Positions 16,965-25,591 of a stretch of DNA of 38,526 bases are shown here, one piece after another. How positions within the stretch are numbered: position 1 is the first letter of the stretch; the number at the start of each line of letters is the position of its first letter. The stretch is from JAJDFU01 sp964641965 (GTDB lineage: Bacteria > Bacteroidota > Bacteroidia > Chitinophagales > Saprospiraceae). Where the stretch lies: contig CAZXLD010000048.1 in assembly GCA_964641965.1 (NCBI GenBank), positions 1 to 38,526 of the forward strand, written 5' to 3'. The translations under genes and the position numbers were made by a program. The notes below the pieces were generated by a model. That model saw only the letters and a list, made by a program, of their open reading frames with translations, was not told the DNA's origin and made no database searches.

Positions 16965-17525
16965 TCAGGGCAATTGATAATTTCGCTGGGCAAAGAAACG
17001 CAGCAGCGCATTCACTGTGTGTGGGTGGGCAAAATCGCCGTCCCACATGCGCTTCTCCACTTCTGATACAGGGATTAACTCAATAAAAACCTCCTCACCG
17101 TCGTCCAATTGCTGACCGGCGACAGGCTCCACATCCAGGACAAGCCAATGGTGGATGTAACTATCCATGAAAACCGGATTCGAACCAATACTCCCCAGAT
17201 GTTCCCACCGGGCTCCGGCATATCCGGTTTCCTCCAACAGCTCTCGTCGAGCGGCATGCTCTTGCAATTCACCTGGATCGACCAGCCCACCCGGTAACTC
17301 CAAAGTTATTTGGCCGGTACCGAATCGATATTGGCGAACAAACAGCATTTGATCTTCCGGGGTAAGGGCAACCACATTGACCGAGTCTTCAGATTCGAGA
17401 ATGATCATCCGATCCGATTTTCCATTTCGGGGATTGCGCATATGGTCGAACCGGGCTTTGAACATTTTCAAGTCCGGACCAGGCTCCGAGTGTTCACAAA
17501 TCCAATGCTCCGCAGAATTTTCCAT
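16965..17525 (-). CDS. Nudix hydrolase, ADP-ribose pyrophosphatase type
   Basis: A 186-residue Nudix protein. The Nudix box GX5EX7REUXEEXGU is complete within GGLVDPGELQEHAARRELLEETGY (about residues 99-122), preceded by the typical QITLELPGG. The N-terminal half (VNVVALTPEDQMLFVRQYRFG) is characteristic of the NudF/ADP-ribose branch. The probable reaction is hydrolysis of ADP-ribose or related nucleotide sugars to AMP and sugar phosphate, with Mg2+ held by the box glutamates. The start chosen is the first ATG and gives a full-length family member. It is followed by the small anchored protein. Confidence 0.9.
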   Translation of the reverse strand: MENSAEHWICEHSEPGPDLKMFKARFDHMRNPRNGKSDRMIILESEDSVNVVALTPEDQMLFVRQYRFGTGQITLELPGGLVDPGELQEHAARRELLEETGYAGARWEHLGSIGSNPVFMDSYIHHWLVLDVEPVAGQQLDDGEEVFIELIPVSEVEKRMWDGDFAHPHTVNALLRFFAQRNYQLP

Positions 17526-17648
17526 TTTTTTTTGGTGTAGGATGTGACCTTTCGAATGGGGTGACGTCTAAAAGGTGAACGAAAGAAAAAGAATAAAGTC
17601 TGATTTTACTATAGTTGTTAGGTTGATTGTTAAAGTGAGTGTTTTGGT

Positions 17649-17677
17649 AAAGGAGTCGGTGGTCGACTCCTTTTTTT
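17649..17677. terminator. Hairpin with T-run downstream of the coiled-coil gene
   Basis: AAAGGAGTCG (17649-17658) pairs perfectly with CGACTCCTTT (17664-17673) around a 5-nt loop. On the plus strand seven T lie at 17671-17677. On the minus strand the stem lies just after the coiled-coil gene stop and is followed only by a short T stretch. No plus-strand gene reads into it, so it most likely serves the minus-strand gene, working as a bidirectional-type terminator. Confidence 0.65.
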
Positions 17678-18521
17678 ATTTATCCAGAATAGCGTCATCA
17701 ATGATTTCATCACCGTCGCCATCCAAATCTTCAAAACCTTTGACCGTTCGATTATCCGCTTTCTTTTCCTCTTCGGGGGCATCCGATTTTTCAATGCGCA
17801 TCTCCCCCTCCGCCCGGTAATCTCCTTCCGCAAAGCGGGCCGCCTTGTCAAAAAAGCTTTCGTGCTTTTTCAGTAAACCGCCGTCTTTGGTATCTTTTTT
17901 TACTTGCTCCGCAACCTCTTCTGCTGTTTTTTCAACCTTTTTCAGCTCTTCTTCCAGTTTCTCTTTTTCCACCTCCAAATTGGCTTTATCGACCAAATCA
18001 TCAAATTTTCCTTTTAAGTCTTTCCCTAGTTCTTTGGCTTTATCCCAGGCTTTTTCACCTGTTTCCATCACCTTTTCACCTACTGATTCCGTATTCTCCT
18101 TGGCCTTTTTGAGCCATTCCGGATCCTCTTCCCGGTTTTCGTCCAACAAGCGCTCGCTGATCTCATCGGCTGTATCCTGGAGTTTCTTACCGGCATCCTC
18201 TGCAAATTCCCGGATCTTTTCAGCAGCCTGATCAAAGGCACCGGGTTGAATCGGCGGCGTCTTTTCCAGTTCCTCTTCTGCTGTTTTGAAAAGGTCCGCT
18301 TCCACATCTTTAGACGGTTCAAAAGAAACGGGTTCGTCTAAAGGCTCGGTGGATGAAAGCGGCTCCTCCGCAGGAACTGGTTCCTCTTTTTTCAAATCAT
18401 CCAGCCATTCTTCCGTCTCTTTCTTGAGTTCTTTTCCTTTTTCAACGGCTTCCCGACCCGCGGATTGAGCCACTGATTTGGCTCCAAAAAAGGCTTTTTT
18501 CAAGTCATTGATAAATCCCAT
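17676..18521 (-). CDS. Charged coiled-coil protein (YtxH/apolipoprotein-like)
   Basis: A 281-residue, strongly Lys/Glu/Asp-rich protein without signal peptide or membrane helix. Long amphipathic helices are evident at about 5-45 and 95-215, with many KEL, KAKE and EELKK steps. Short proline/serine-rich acidic linkers follow residue 45. The ending EDLDGDGDEIIDDAILDK is acidic and could bind cations, though it is not a clear EF-hand. Low-complexity helical proteins of this sort resemble stress-associated YtxH or LEA-like families. I do not claim a function. It starts 115 bp after the zinc-ribbon gene's stop, and a hairpin sits at its 3' end. Confidence 0.75.
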   Translation of the reverse strand: MGFINDLKKAFFGAKSVAQSAGREAVEKGKELKKETEEWLDDLKKEEPVPAEEPLSSTEPLDEPVSFEPSKDVEADLFKTAEEELEKTPPIQPGAFDQAAEKIREFAEDAGKKLQDTADEISERLLDENREEDPEWLKKAKENTESVGEKVMETGEKAWDKAKELGKDLKGKFDDLVDKANLEVEKEKLEEELKKVEKTAEEVAEQVKKDTKDGGLLKKHESFFDKAARFAEGDYRAEGEMRIEKSDAPEEEKKADNRTVKGFEDLDGDGDEIIDDAILDK

Positions 18522-18636
18522 ATCATCTTATTTTGGCAAGAGTAGGTTATGATATTAGCGCTTAAGGCTAAAAAATAACATCCATGACAAGATAGAGCAG
18601 GTCCACTACTCTACCCAACATTTTCGATAAGATACC

Positions 18637-19347
18637 TCAGGTATAATTCCCGCGCCATTCCTCCTGCACTTTTCGGTCTGAAATATCCAGAAAGCGTTCA
18701 ATTTCCTGTTCGATAAACAAGCCATAATCAGCCGTTTTTAACCCCCCGACCAGGCGCACAGAGGCCTGGTTTTTCAAAATCACCTCCACCGCAAACATCC
18801 AATTCGGTTGCCCATTGGTTTTGCCGGAAGCATATTTTTTCACGTAGACTTGTTCCATCTGATTAGCTGACAAGGTGCGTCCGGGCCGAAAGGGATTGGG
18901 CAACGGCGTGTGCTCCACCTGAACTTCTTTTGGAGTAACGGAAATGTAGGTAACGTTGAATAAACTCGATAAAATGTAGTACAACAACCCAACCCCAACC
19001 AACAAATGAATACTGGTTCCCAGGAAGATCTTCCATTCCGATTGGTACACGGCGATTGCCACAAAGGGAAGCAGCATAAGATTCCAGAAAATCCCAAAGA
19101 AGATCAGAAAACCACTGGAATGGCGCCGCCAAGCATAACGCAACTCCAGTTGGGAAAGCATGCTTCGGATGCTCATACCATCGGGAAGATCAAGTTCCTG
19201 CTTTTTTGAAGTCAGTTGGCTGGATTTTCTTTTTTCCTGATCGAAAAAGGAGATTTGATAGCAATGGCTACACTTGGCGGAGAAGTTTTCCACATCAACA
19301 TGAGCAGCACTTAAAGGCTGATTACAGGACGGACAATGTAAAAGCAT
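18637..19347 (-). CDS. Zinc-ribbon membrane protein
   Basis: A 236-residue protein with an N-terminal zinc ribbon (CPSC at about residues 5-8 and CSHC at about 31-34). A linker and two transmembrane helices (about 80-97 and 105-130) follow, then a C-terminal cytoplasmic domain of about 100 residues that includes a predicted beta-rich segment (VTPKEVQVEHTPLPNPF). The family is not recognised. The layout recalls membrane proteins with a PH-like C-terminal part. It is divergent from the aldo-keto reductase gene across 107 bp. Confidence 0.7.
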   Translation of the reverse strand: MLLHCPSCNQPLSAAHVDVENFSAKCSHCYQISFFDQEKRKSSQLTSKKQELDLPDGMSIRSMLSQLELRYAWRRHSSGFLIFFGIFWNLMLLPFVAIAVYQSEWKIFLGTSIHLLVGVGLLYYILSSLFNVTYISVTPKEVQVEHTPLPNPFRPGRTLSANQMEQVYVKKYASGKTNGQPNWMFAVEVILKNQASVRLVGGLKTADYGLFIEQEIERFLDISDRKVQEEWRGNYT

Positions 19348-19454
19348 ATGGCACTAAAAAAGGTAGAATTAGCATCCAGCTACCTTAAGCTACAAAATGC
19401 AACGCAAAAGATGGGGCCATTCCCTTATTTTACCGGCTCAAACCAAAAAACCAC

Positions 19455-20495
19455 ATGGAATTTCGACGACTAGGACAAACCGATCTGGAAGTCAGTCTAA
19501 TCTGCCTGGGAACCATGACTTTCGGCCAACAAAATACGGAAGCGGAAGGCCACCAACAATTGGATTATGCCCTGGACCAGGGCATCAATTTTATAGATAC
19601 TGCTGAATTGTATTCCATTCCACCCCGGTCGGAAACACAAGGCAGCACGGAGCGGATTATCGGATCGTGGATCCAAAAGCGCAAGAATCGCGATAAATTC
19701 ATTTTAGCGACCAAGATCACCGGCCCTTCAGCCGGCCTTTCTCATATTCGCAAGCCACTCAACTTTTCTTCTCAACAGATCCGTAAAGCGATCGAAGGCA
19801 ACCTCCATCGGTTGCAGACCGATTATGTAGACCTGTATCAGTTGCATTGGCCCGAGCGCAAGACGAATTACTTCGGTAAGCGGGGCTACCAGCACGATAC
19901 TACCGACGCCTGGCAGGATAATTTCCTGGAAATATTACAAACACTTGATGCCATACGTCGGGAAGGAAAAATTCGCTATTTCGGCCTGAGTAATGAAACC
20001 CCCTGGGGCCTTCACCGCATGCTGGAATTGGCAAAACTTCATGCGCTTCCAAGGGTGGTTAGTATCCAAAATCCTTATAGCCTCCTCAACCGCACCTTCG
20101 AAATAGGGCTGGCTGAAATGGCTATTCGGGAGCAGGTCGGCCTATTGGCCTATTCCCCTATGGCCTTTGGGATGTTGAGTGGCAAATACCATGATGGTGC
20201 AGATAAGCCCCAAAATCGAATCAACCAGTTTAAACAGTATACCCGGTATAGCAGTGAAACCGCTTGGAATGCAACTGCCCGCTACTTGGATTTAGCTAAA
20301 CAACACAACCTGACTCTCGCTCAGTTAGCCCTGGCTTTCGTTAACAGCCGCCCATTTGTGACCAGCAATATCATTGGCGCTACCACGATGGAACAATTGA
20401 GTGAAAATATCGACAGCATCTCTGTTAAATTGAATCCCGAAATCCTGAAAGAGATTGATCAAATCCAGGAGCATATTCCCAATCCAGCTCCCTGA
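19455..20495 (+). CDS. Aldo-keto reductase, Tas type
   Basis: A 346-residue NADP(H)-dependent aldo-keto reductase with the (beta/alpha)8 fold. The tetrad is recognisable: Asp in INFIDTAELY, Tyr of the same motif, Lys in FILATKI and His in YQLHWPER. The segments PPRSETQGSTERIIGSWI and SNETPWGLHRML, and the long insert around NYFGKRGYQHDTTDAWQ, place it in the Tas subgroup. E. coli Tas is best known from suppression of a tyrosine auxotroph; the physiological substrate is not settled. The gene has no obvious operon partner; the next gene on the strand starts 81 bp later. Confidence 0.9.
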   Translation: MEFRRLGQTDLEVSLICLGTMTFGQQNTEAEGHQQLDYALDQGINFIDTAELYSIPPRSETQGSTERIIGSWIQKRKNRDKFILATKITGPSAGLSHIRKPLNFSSQQIRKAIEGNLHRLQTDYVDLYQLHWPERKTNYFGKRGYQHDTTDAWQDNFLEILQTLDAIRREGKIRYFGLSNETPWGLHRMLELAKLHALPRVVSIQNPYSLLNRTFEIGLAEMAIREQVGLLAYSPMAFGMLSGKYHDGADKPQNRINQFKQYTRYSSETAWNATARYLDLAKQHNLTLAQLALAFVNSRPFVTSNIIGATTMEQLSENIDSISVKLNPEILKEIDQIQEHIPNPAP

Positions 20496-20576
20496 TCACT
20501 TCTTTGTGTCCAAAGGTTGCCATTCTTTACCCAACCCGTACATTACCCCATTATATCACTCCAACATTAATAAGTC

Positions 20577-21254
20577 GTGCAGGTCAAAAAGCTCCAGGAA
20601 TTATTCGGACAATACCGGTCGTTTTTAGAATCGCCACGCGCCATGGATCGGCTGCCTTATTGGGAAACCCAGCAGGTATTTCAAAGCCAGTGGAACTTGC
20701 AAGCGGACGATTTGCCGAACATGCTGGACAAGAGTTTTCAAAACCAGACCACGCGGCGGATCTGGAAACGGGATCATTGGGAACCCAAGCGCATGCTATT
20801 GGAACTGGCAGCATTAGATCCCGACTTCTTACGGCAGGCCCTAGCCGATTTGTTCAACGAAGAAAAAGATATTGAAGGGCGCACTACCCGTTTTCTCTTC
20901 TATACCGACGAACTGCTGGAATTGTATCGTAAAGCAAATCCACGAAAGATCGATACCGGCCATTATTTGGAGGATTATGAATTCATCTTTTTATTGTTGG
21001 CTTTTCGGTATCCAGATCAATATGCGCCCTACCCAACTAAGGCTTTCCGGCGATTATTAGAGCAAACCCTAGCCCCGAATATCTCTCCCGCTCACGATGT
21101 AGCCCGTTTTGTCAAGGTCTGTAAAACGCTCTACCTGCTGATGGAAAAAGAAGAAGGACTTTTGGAAATGGCTAATGCCCGATTGGATGAGCGGCATTAC
21201 GCTGAGAAGTCATTTTTGGTGGTATATGATTTTTTGATGGCTGTAACACGTTAA
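20577..21254 (+). CDS. Conserved hypothetical protein
   Basis: A 225-residue soluble, mostly helical protein, rich in aromatic and charged residues (WKRDHWEPKRMLLELAALDPDF, FNEEKDIEGRTTRFLFYTDELL). The start used is a GTG at 20577; an ATG at 20643 (MDRLPYWETQQ) is the alternative and would remove 22 residues. The sequence QELFGQYRSFL before that ATG looks helical and probably belongs to the protein. It may resemble the regions that precede AAA domains in McrB-like proteins, but that resemblance is weak and from memory only. No signal peptide, membrane helix or catalytic motif is evident. Confidence 0.7.
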   Translation: MQVKKLQELFGQYRSFLESPRAMDRLPYWETQQVFQSQWNLQADDLPNMLDKSFQNQTTRRIWKRDHWEPKRMLLELAALDPDFLRQALADLFNEEKDIEGRTTRFLFYTDELLELYRKANPRKIDTGHYLEDYEFIFLLLAFRYPDQYAPYPTKAFRRLLEQTLAPNISPAHDVARFVKVCKTLYLLMEKEEGLLEMANARLDERHYAEKSFLVVYDFLMAVTR

Positions 21255-21463
21255 TTGCCAACTAGCAAAGACAGAAAATGACTTTACTATTTTAGTCTTT
21301 CCATCCTAGTGACAATTTTTAGGCGCTGCAAGGCTACCCTTCAAGCGATTGAGGACACCTATTCTAAAAGGGCCTATGGAAGGCAAGCCTGCTCCCGGTC
21401 AAACCCTCCCCAAACCTGCGTTGTTCGAAATAGGATTACATTTAAGCCGCTCAACTGCATACC

Positions 21464-22237
21464 ATGAAACAACTCTTTATCGGGGCCTGCTTGATCCTTT
21501 TGGCTGCCTGTACTCCCAAAACGGAAGTACAGCAGAAACCTCCAACCGAAACCGAAGAAAGCCGTATTCTCAGCGCGGCCTTTCAAGCGCATGGAAGTAA
21601 ACTGATCAATGGCCAGCAGGTAGATTTCACGTTCCGGGGCCGACAATATACAGGCATCCGAAACGGAGGCACATTTAAATACATTCGGGCCTTTCGAATC
21701 GAAGGAGGGGATTCCATTCGGGATGTGTTGCACAATACCGGTTTTTACCGGATGTTGAACGGGGAGCAAATCGCCCTTCCCAGAAGAGACAGCGCTGCTT
21801 ACTCCAATTCCGTCAATTCCGTACTCTACTTTGCTTATTTACCCTACAACCTGACCGATCCTGCAGCCCGGGTCCGGTTCATCGGCACCTCCAACATACA
21901 AGGTGAACCTTACGAAAAGCTCCTGGTCACCTTCAGGCAAGAAGGTGGGGGTAAAGACTTTGAAGACGAATTTGTGTATTGGTTTCACGCCGACAAACAC
22001 ACCCTGGATTTCCTGGCTTACAACTATCTGACCGATGGCGGAGGAGCCCGCTTTCGCAAAGCGATCAACCCCAGGACGATGGGCGGTATCCGCTTCCAGG
22101 ATTATGTTAATTATGCGCCAGAACCCGATAACCGGGAGGTTTCCCGTTTCGATAGTCTGTTTCAAGCCGGTCAAATGAAAGAACTCTCTCGGATTGAGCT
22201 GGAAAACATTTCCGTCCAAACTGCGGACATCCAATAA
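21464..22237 (+). CDS. Lipoprotein, DUF6503-like
   Basis: A 257-residue lipoprotein. The signal peptide is short (about 15 residues) with a good lipobox, LLAAC, giving lipidated Cys16. The mature protein begins with a Thr/Glu-rich tether, then a domain of beta-strand character (VDFTFRGRQYTGIRNGGTF; DEFVYWFHADKHTLDFLAY) resembling the Bacteroidota DUF6503 family, whose function is unknown. The middle contains GEPYEKLLVTFRQEGGGKDF, typical of outer-membrane lipoprotein-carrier-like half-barrels. It precedes ccmE by 78 bp. Assignment to DUF6503 is from memory of the pattern. Confidence 0.72.
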   Translation: MKQLFIGACLILLAACTPKTEVQQKPPTETEESRILSAAFQAHGSKLINGQQVDFTFRGRQYTGIRNGGTFKYIRAFRIEGGDSIRDVLHNTGFYRMLNGEQIALPRRDSAAYSNSVNSVLYFAYLPYNLTDPAARVRFIGTSNIQGEPYEKLLVTFRQEGGGKDFEDEFVYWFHADKHTLDFLAYNYLTDGGGARFRKAINPRTMGGIRFQDYVNYAPEPDNREVSRFDSLFQAGQMKELSRIELENISVQTADIQ

Positions 22238-22259
22238 ACCATATCCGGTTTGACAACCT

Positions 22260-22295
22260 TTTGACTGCGAAGGAAAAGAATTGGTTATACTTTTA
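22260..22295 (+). promoter_or_regulatory. Possible ccmE promoter
   Basis: TACTTTTA at 22288-22295 differs by one base from the Bacteroidota -7 consensus. TTTG at 22260-22263 could be the -33 element, with a somewhat long 24-bp spacer. It lies 21 bp before the ccmE start and would drive ccmE-ccmF-DUF2520. Confidence 0.35.
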
Positions 22296-22315
22296 ATGTT
22301 TAGAAAACAAAAATC

Positions 22316-22711
22316 ATGAAAAGGATATATATCATCGCAGGCTTAATGGTAGTGGTAGCCATCGGTTTGCTGATCAATGGGGCAAAAGATGTTTCCACCT
22401 ATGCTACCTTTTCTCAAGCCACCTCTTCCAAAGGCAAGGTGAAAATCGCCGGCCAGCTGGCCAAGGATAAGGAAATGGTGTATCAACCGGAAGTCGATCC
22501 GAACTATTTCAGCTTCTATGTGCGCGATACAAATGGAGAAGAGCGCAAGGTGGTCCTCTTAGCTGCCAAACCCCAGGATTTCGAGCTATCCGAACAGATT
22601 GTGCTTACTGGTGTGATGAAAGGGGAAGAATTTGTGGCCACTGATATGCTCATGAAATGCCCATCCAAGTATAAGGATGAAGAAATTTATATCCGAAGCG
22701 AAAAAGGATAA
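22316..22711 (+). CDS. ccmE: Cytochrome c maturation protein CcmE, CXXXY variant
   Basis: A 131-residue periplasmic heme chaperone with an N-terminal signal anchor (about 4-20) and an OB-fold core. In the classical HXXXY CcmE the heme-binding His lies in the C-terminal tail. Here that position reads KCPSKYKDE, so the motif is CXXXY. A cysteine variant of this kind is known from some bacteria and archaea. It delivers heme to CcmF, whose gene begins 9 bp later, for ligation to apocytochromes c. No ccmA-D, G or H lies in the window. Confidence 0.88.
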   Translation: MKRIYIIAGLMVVVAIGLLINGAKDVSTYATFSQATSSKGKVKIAGQLAKDKEMVYQPEVDPNYFSFYVRDTNGEERKVVLLAAKPQDFELSEQIVLTGVMKGEEFVATDMLMKCPSKYKDEEIYIRSEKG

Positions 22712-22720
22712 TCCACCCGT

Positions 22721-25591
22721 ATGGAGGAAATGCAATATATAGGCGAACATCTGCTACCGGGCCAAATCGGGCAGTTAGCCATTACGCTAAGTTTTGTGGC
22801 AGCGCTTTTGGCCGGAGTATCGTATTTCTTTGCCGTAGAAAATCGAAACAATGGCAGTCAAGCAGCCTCCTGGCAGCAACTGGGCCGTTGGGCGTTTCTG
22901 CTTCACGGCCTTAGTGTTTTTGCCATTATAGGGATCATTTTTTATATCATGATCCAGCAGCACTACGAATACCAGTACGTCTGGGCCCATGTTTCTGCAG
23001 ACCTTCCGCTAAAGTATATTGCCTCCGCCTTTTGGGAAGGTCAAGAAGGTAGTTTCCTGCTCTGGATGTTTTGGCATGTAGTCTTGGGTATTATCCTCAT
23101 CATCACAGCCGGCAAATGGGAATCCCCTGTACTGGCCGTAGTATCCATCATTCAAGCATTCATTGCCAGTATGATCTTGGGGGTATACTTCTTTGGGTCG
23201 GTCAAGATTGGAAGTTCCCCTATGCTTCTGCTTCGGGAAACTATGGATGCGCCTATTTTCTCTAGTGCCGACTACCTTTCTCTAATCAAAGGGAATGGGC
23301 TGAACCCCCTACTTCAAAATTACTGGATGACCATTCATCCACCTACCCTGTTTTTAGGGTTTGCCTCTACTGTGGTACCCTTCGGCTTTGCCATTGCCGG
23401 ACTCTGGACCGGAGAACACAAGGCCTGGCTACGTCCGGCCCTGCCCTGGACTCTTTTCAGCACCGCTATACTCGGTACGGGTATCCTGATGGGAGGCGCA
23501 TGGGCTTATGAAGCGCTAAGCTTTGGAGGCTACTGGGCTTGGGATCCTGTAGAAAATATGTCCCTTGTGCCCTGGATCATTTTGATTGCGGGCCTACACA
23601 CTCATCTCATTGCTCGAGCAACAGGTCGCTCGATCGGTAGCACCTATATTTATTACATCCTGGGCTTTGTCCTAATTGTGTACTCTACCTTCTTGACTCG
23701 TAGCGGCGTCTTGGGAGAAACCTCCGTACATGCTTTCACCGAAATGGGGCTGGAGTGGCAGCTGGTAGCCTTCAATGTATTTCCCTTGATGCTGGGCGCT
23801 GTTCTATTAGCCCGGAATTACAAATCCATTCCCAGGCAAAAGGCTGAAGAAGCCGTTTCTTCCCGAGAGTTTTGGATGTTCATCGGGTCGCTGGTTTTAC
23901 TTTTTTCAGCCATATTGATCACCGCCTCTACTAGTCTTCCTGTCTTCAATAAGATCGTTCAATACTTCGACCCAACCTTTGAAGGCCGCGTGATCACTGA
24001 TCCGGTACCGCATTACAACAAATACCAACTTTGGATAGCCGTATTTATCGGGTTCCTATCCGGTGCGGGGCAGTTCTTGCGTTACAAGGAACGAAATTTC
24101 AAAAAGTACCTGCCGAAATTCGGCTTGCATATGGCCCTTGCCATGGCGCTTTCCCTGGCGGGTACCTGGGCCCTCGGTCTTTGGATCAACCTGTACAACT
24201 GGCAATACACCTTGCTTCTGTTTGCCGGTTTGTTTGTGGTCATAACCAATCTTGATTATCTGATCATTTTTGCACGCGGCAACCTCAAAATGGCGGGCGC
24301 CAACTTTTCGCATATCGGTTTCGGTGTCATGATCGTCGGTATCCTCGCCTCAGGGCTGAACAAGCAGATCATTTCCGATAACCCCTTTGTAATGGATGGT
24401 CTGATCGAAGGAGCTGACCCGGAAAGCCTGCGCAAGAATATCCTCCTGTTCAAGAACACCCCTATGATCATGGGGGATTATCGGCTTACGTATCAAAGCG
24501 ATACCCTGGAAAACCTAACACGGACCTTTAAGGTACATTATGAGCGCTTAAATACGGAAGGAGAGGTTACCGAGGTGTTTGACCTGTATCCCAATGTACT
24601 ATACGATAAAAGCTTCACCAAAATAGCGGCCTCCAACCCCTCCACCAAGCATTATCTGATGCGGGACATTTTCACCCACATCGCCAGCTTGCCGGTCGTC
24701 GAAATCAATCTGGAGGAACGACAAAAAAGGGAGCAGAACCTGAATTATCAAATGCACCCGATCGACCTGGATAATCCCGCTGTCTTCCTGGATACCGTTG
24801 ACCTGGAAGATCAGGATACATTTTTGTATCGGCAATTTTCCTTTAGTGGCCTGGAAGTAGATTATGCACCTACGCACCCGGAATATTCTCCTAAGGAGGG
24901 AGACCTAGCCATTGGTTTACGGATGAAGGTGGAGCGTTCAGATGAAGAGGAGGAATATGAAGCGATGCCTGTAATTGTGGTTCGGGGCCAAGCCTTGTAT
25001 ACCTATCCAAGCCAGATCAATGAGTTGAGTACGCGAATTCGGCTTACGGAAGCGGCGCTGGATGCCCTACTAACCCCAGAAGAAAACCTAGAATACGAGC
25101 CTTTTCAACTCCAGATTGGAGAAACCTTTTCTTACCGGGGATTCGATATGCAGTTTACTGGATTCATCAAAGATCCAACCCATGGTGCATACCAGGCGCA
25201 AGAAGGGGATATCGCCGTAGGGGCTCGGATAGTGGTTACTGATCCAGCAGGTGCTGACCAACTACAGACAGAGCCCATCTATTTTATTCGAGAGAACAGA
25301 CCCTTCAACCTCAAATCTCATCTTCCTGAACTTGGTCTGCACTTCCGTTTTGAAGGATTGGACCCCAAAACGGAAACGATCAATCTTCGCGTGGCTTTCC
25401 AGGAGGAAAAAGACCAGCCCATTCCCATAGAGATTGCCACAGATGCGCTACGCTCCGATTATATTGTCCTGGAAGCCATTGAGTTTCCTGGTATCAACCT
25501 ATTCTGGACTGGAAGTATCCTGATGCTACTTGGACTGTTGATCAGTATGGGCCATCGGTTGAGCCAGAAAAGAAAAGCCAGTCTGGCATGA
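22721..25591 (+). CDS. ccmF: Heme lyase subunit CcmF
   Basis: A 956-residue inner-membrane protein of the CcmF/CcsA heme-handling family. About 14 hydrophobic helices fill residues 20 to 550 and one more lies near the C-terminus (about 925-945). The WWD-type signature GGYWAWDPVEN is at about 269-279, with His residues in HPPTLFLGF and GLHTHL as candidate heme ligands. The large hydrophilic region at about 560-920 is periplasmic and much longer than in E. coli CcmF, which has about 650 residues in total. It receives heme from CcmE and attaches it to apocytochromes. Its stop overlaps the DUF2520 start by 4 bp. Confidence 0.93.
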   Translation: MEEMQYIGEHLLPGQIGQLAITLSFVAALLAGVSYFFAVENRNNGSQAASWQQLGRWAFLLHGLSVFAIIGIIFYIMIQQHYEYQYVWAHVSADLPLKYIASAFWEGQEGSFLLWMFWHVVLGIILIITAGKWESPVLAVVSIIQAFIASMILGVYFFGSVKIGSSPMLLLRETMDAPIFSSADYLSLIKGNGLNPLLQNYWMTIHPPTLFLGFASTVVPFGFAIAGLWTGEHKAWLRPALPWTLFSTAILGTGILMGGAWAYEALSFGGYWAWDPVENMSLVPWIILIAGLHTHLIARATGRSIGSTYIYYILGFVLIVYSTFLTRSGVLGETSVHAFTEMGLEWQLVAFNVFPLMLGAVLLARNYKSIPRQKAEEAVSSREFWMFIGSLVLLFSAILITASTSLPVFNKIVQYFDPTFEGRVITDPVPHYNKYQLWIAVFIGFLSGAGQFLRYKERNFKKYLPKFGLHMALAMALSLAGTWALGLWINLYNWQYTLLLFAGLFVVITNLDYLIIFARGNLKMAGANFSHIGFGVMIVGILASGLNKQIISDNPFVMDGLIEGADPESLRKNILLFKNTPMIMGDYRLTYQSDTLENLTRTFKVHYERLNTEGEVTEVFDLYPNVLYDKSFTKIAASNPSTKHYLMRDIFTHIASLPVVEINLEERQKREQNLNYQMHPIDLDNPAVFLDTVDLEDQDTFLYRQFSFSGLEVDYAPTHPEYSPKEGDLAIGLRMKVERSDEEEEYEAMPVIVVRGQALYTYPSQINELSTRIRLTEAALDALLTPEENLEYEPFQLQIGETFSYRGFDMQFTGFIKDPTHGAYQAQEGDIAVGARIVVTDPAGADQLQTEPIYFIRENRPFNLKSHLPELGLHFRFEGLDPKTETINLRVAFQEEKDQPIPIEIATDALRSDYIVLEAIEFPGINLFWTGSILMLLGLLISMGHRLSQKRKASLA

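Noticed and set aside
21267..21300. Terminator after the 225-residue gene
   Set aside because: The arms AAAGAC and GTCTTT plus an inner AAAAT/ATTTT pair leave a bulge, and no T-run lies outside the stem.
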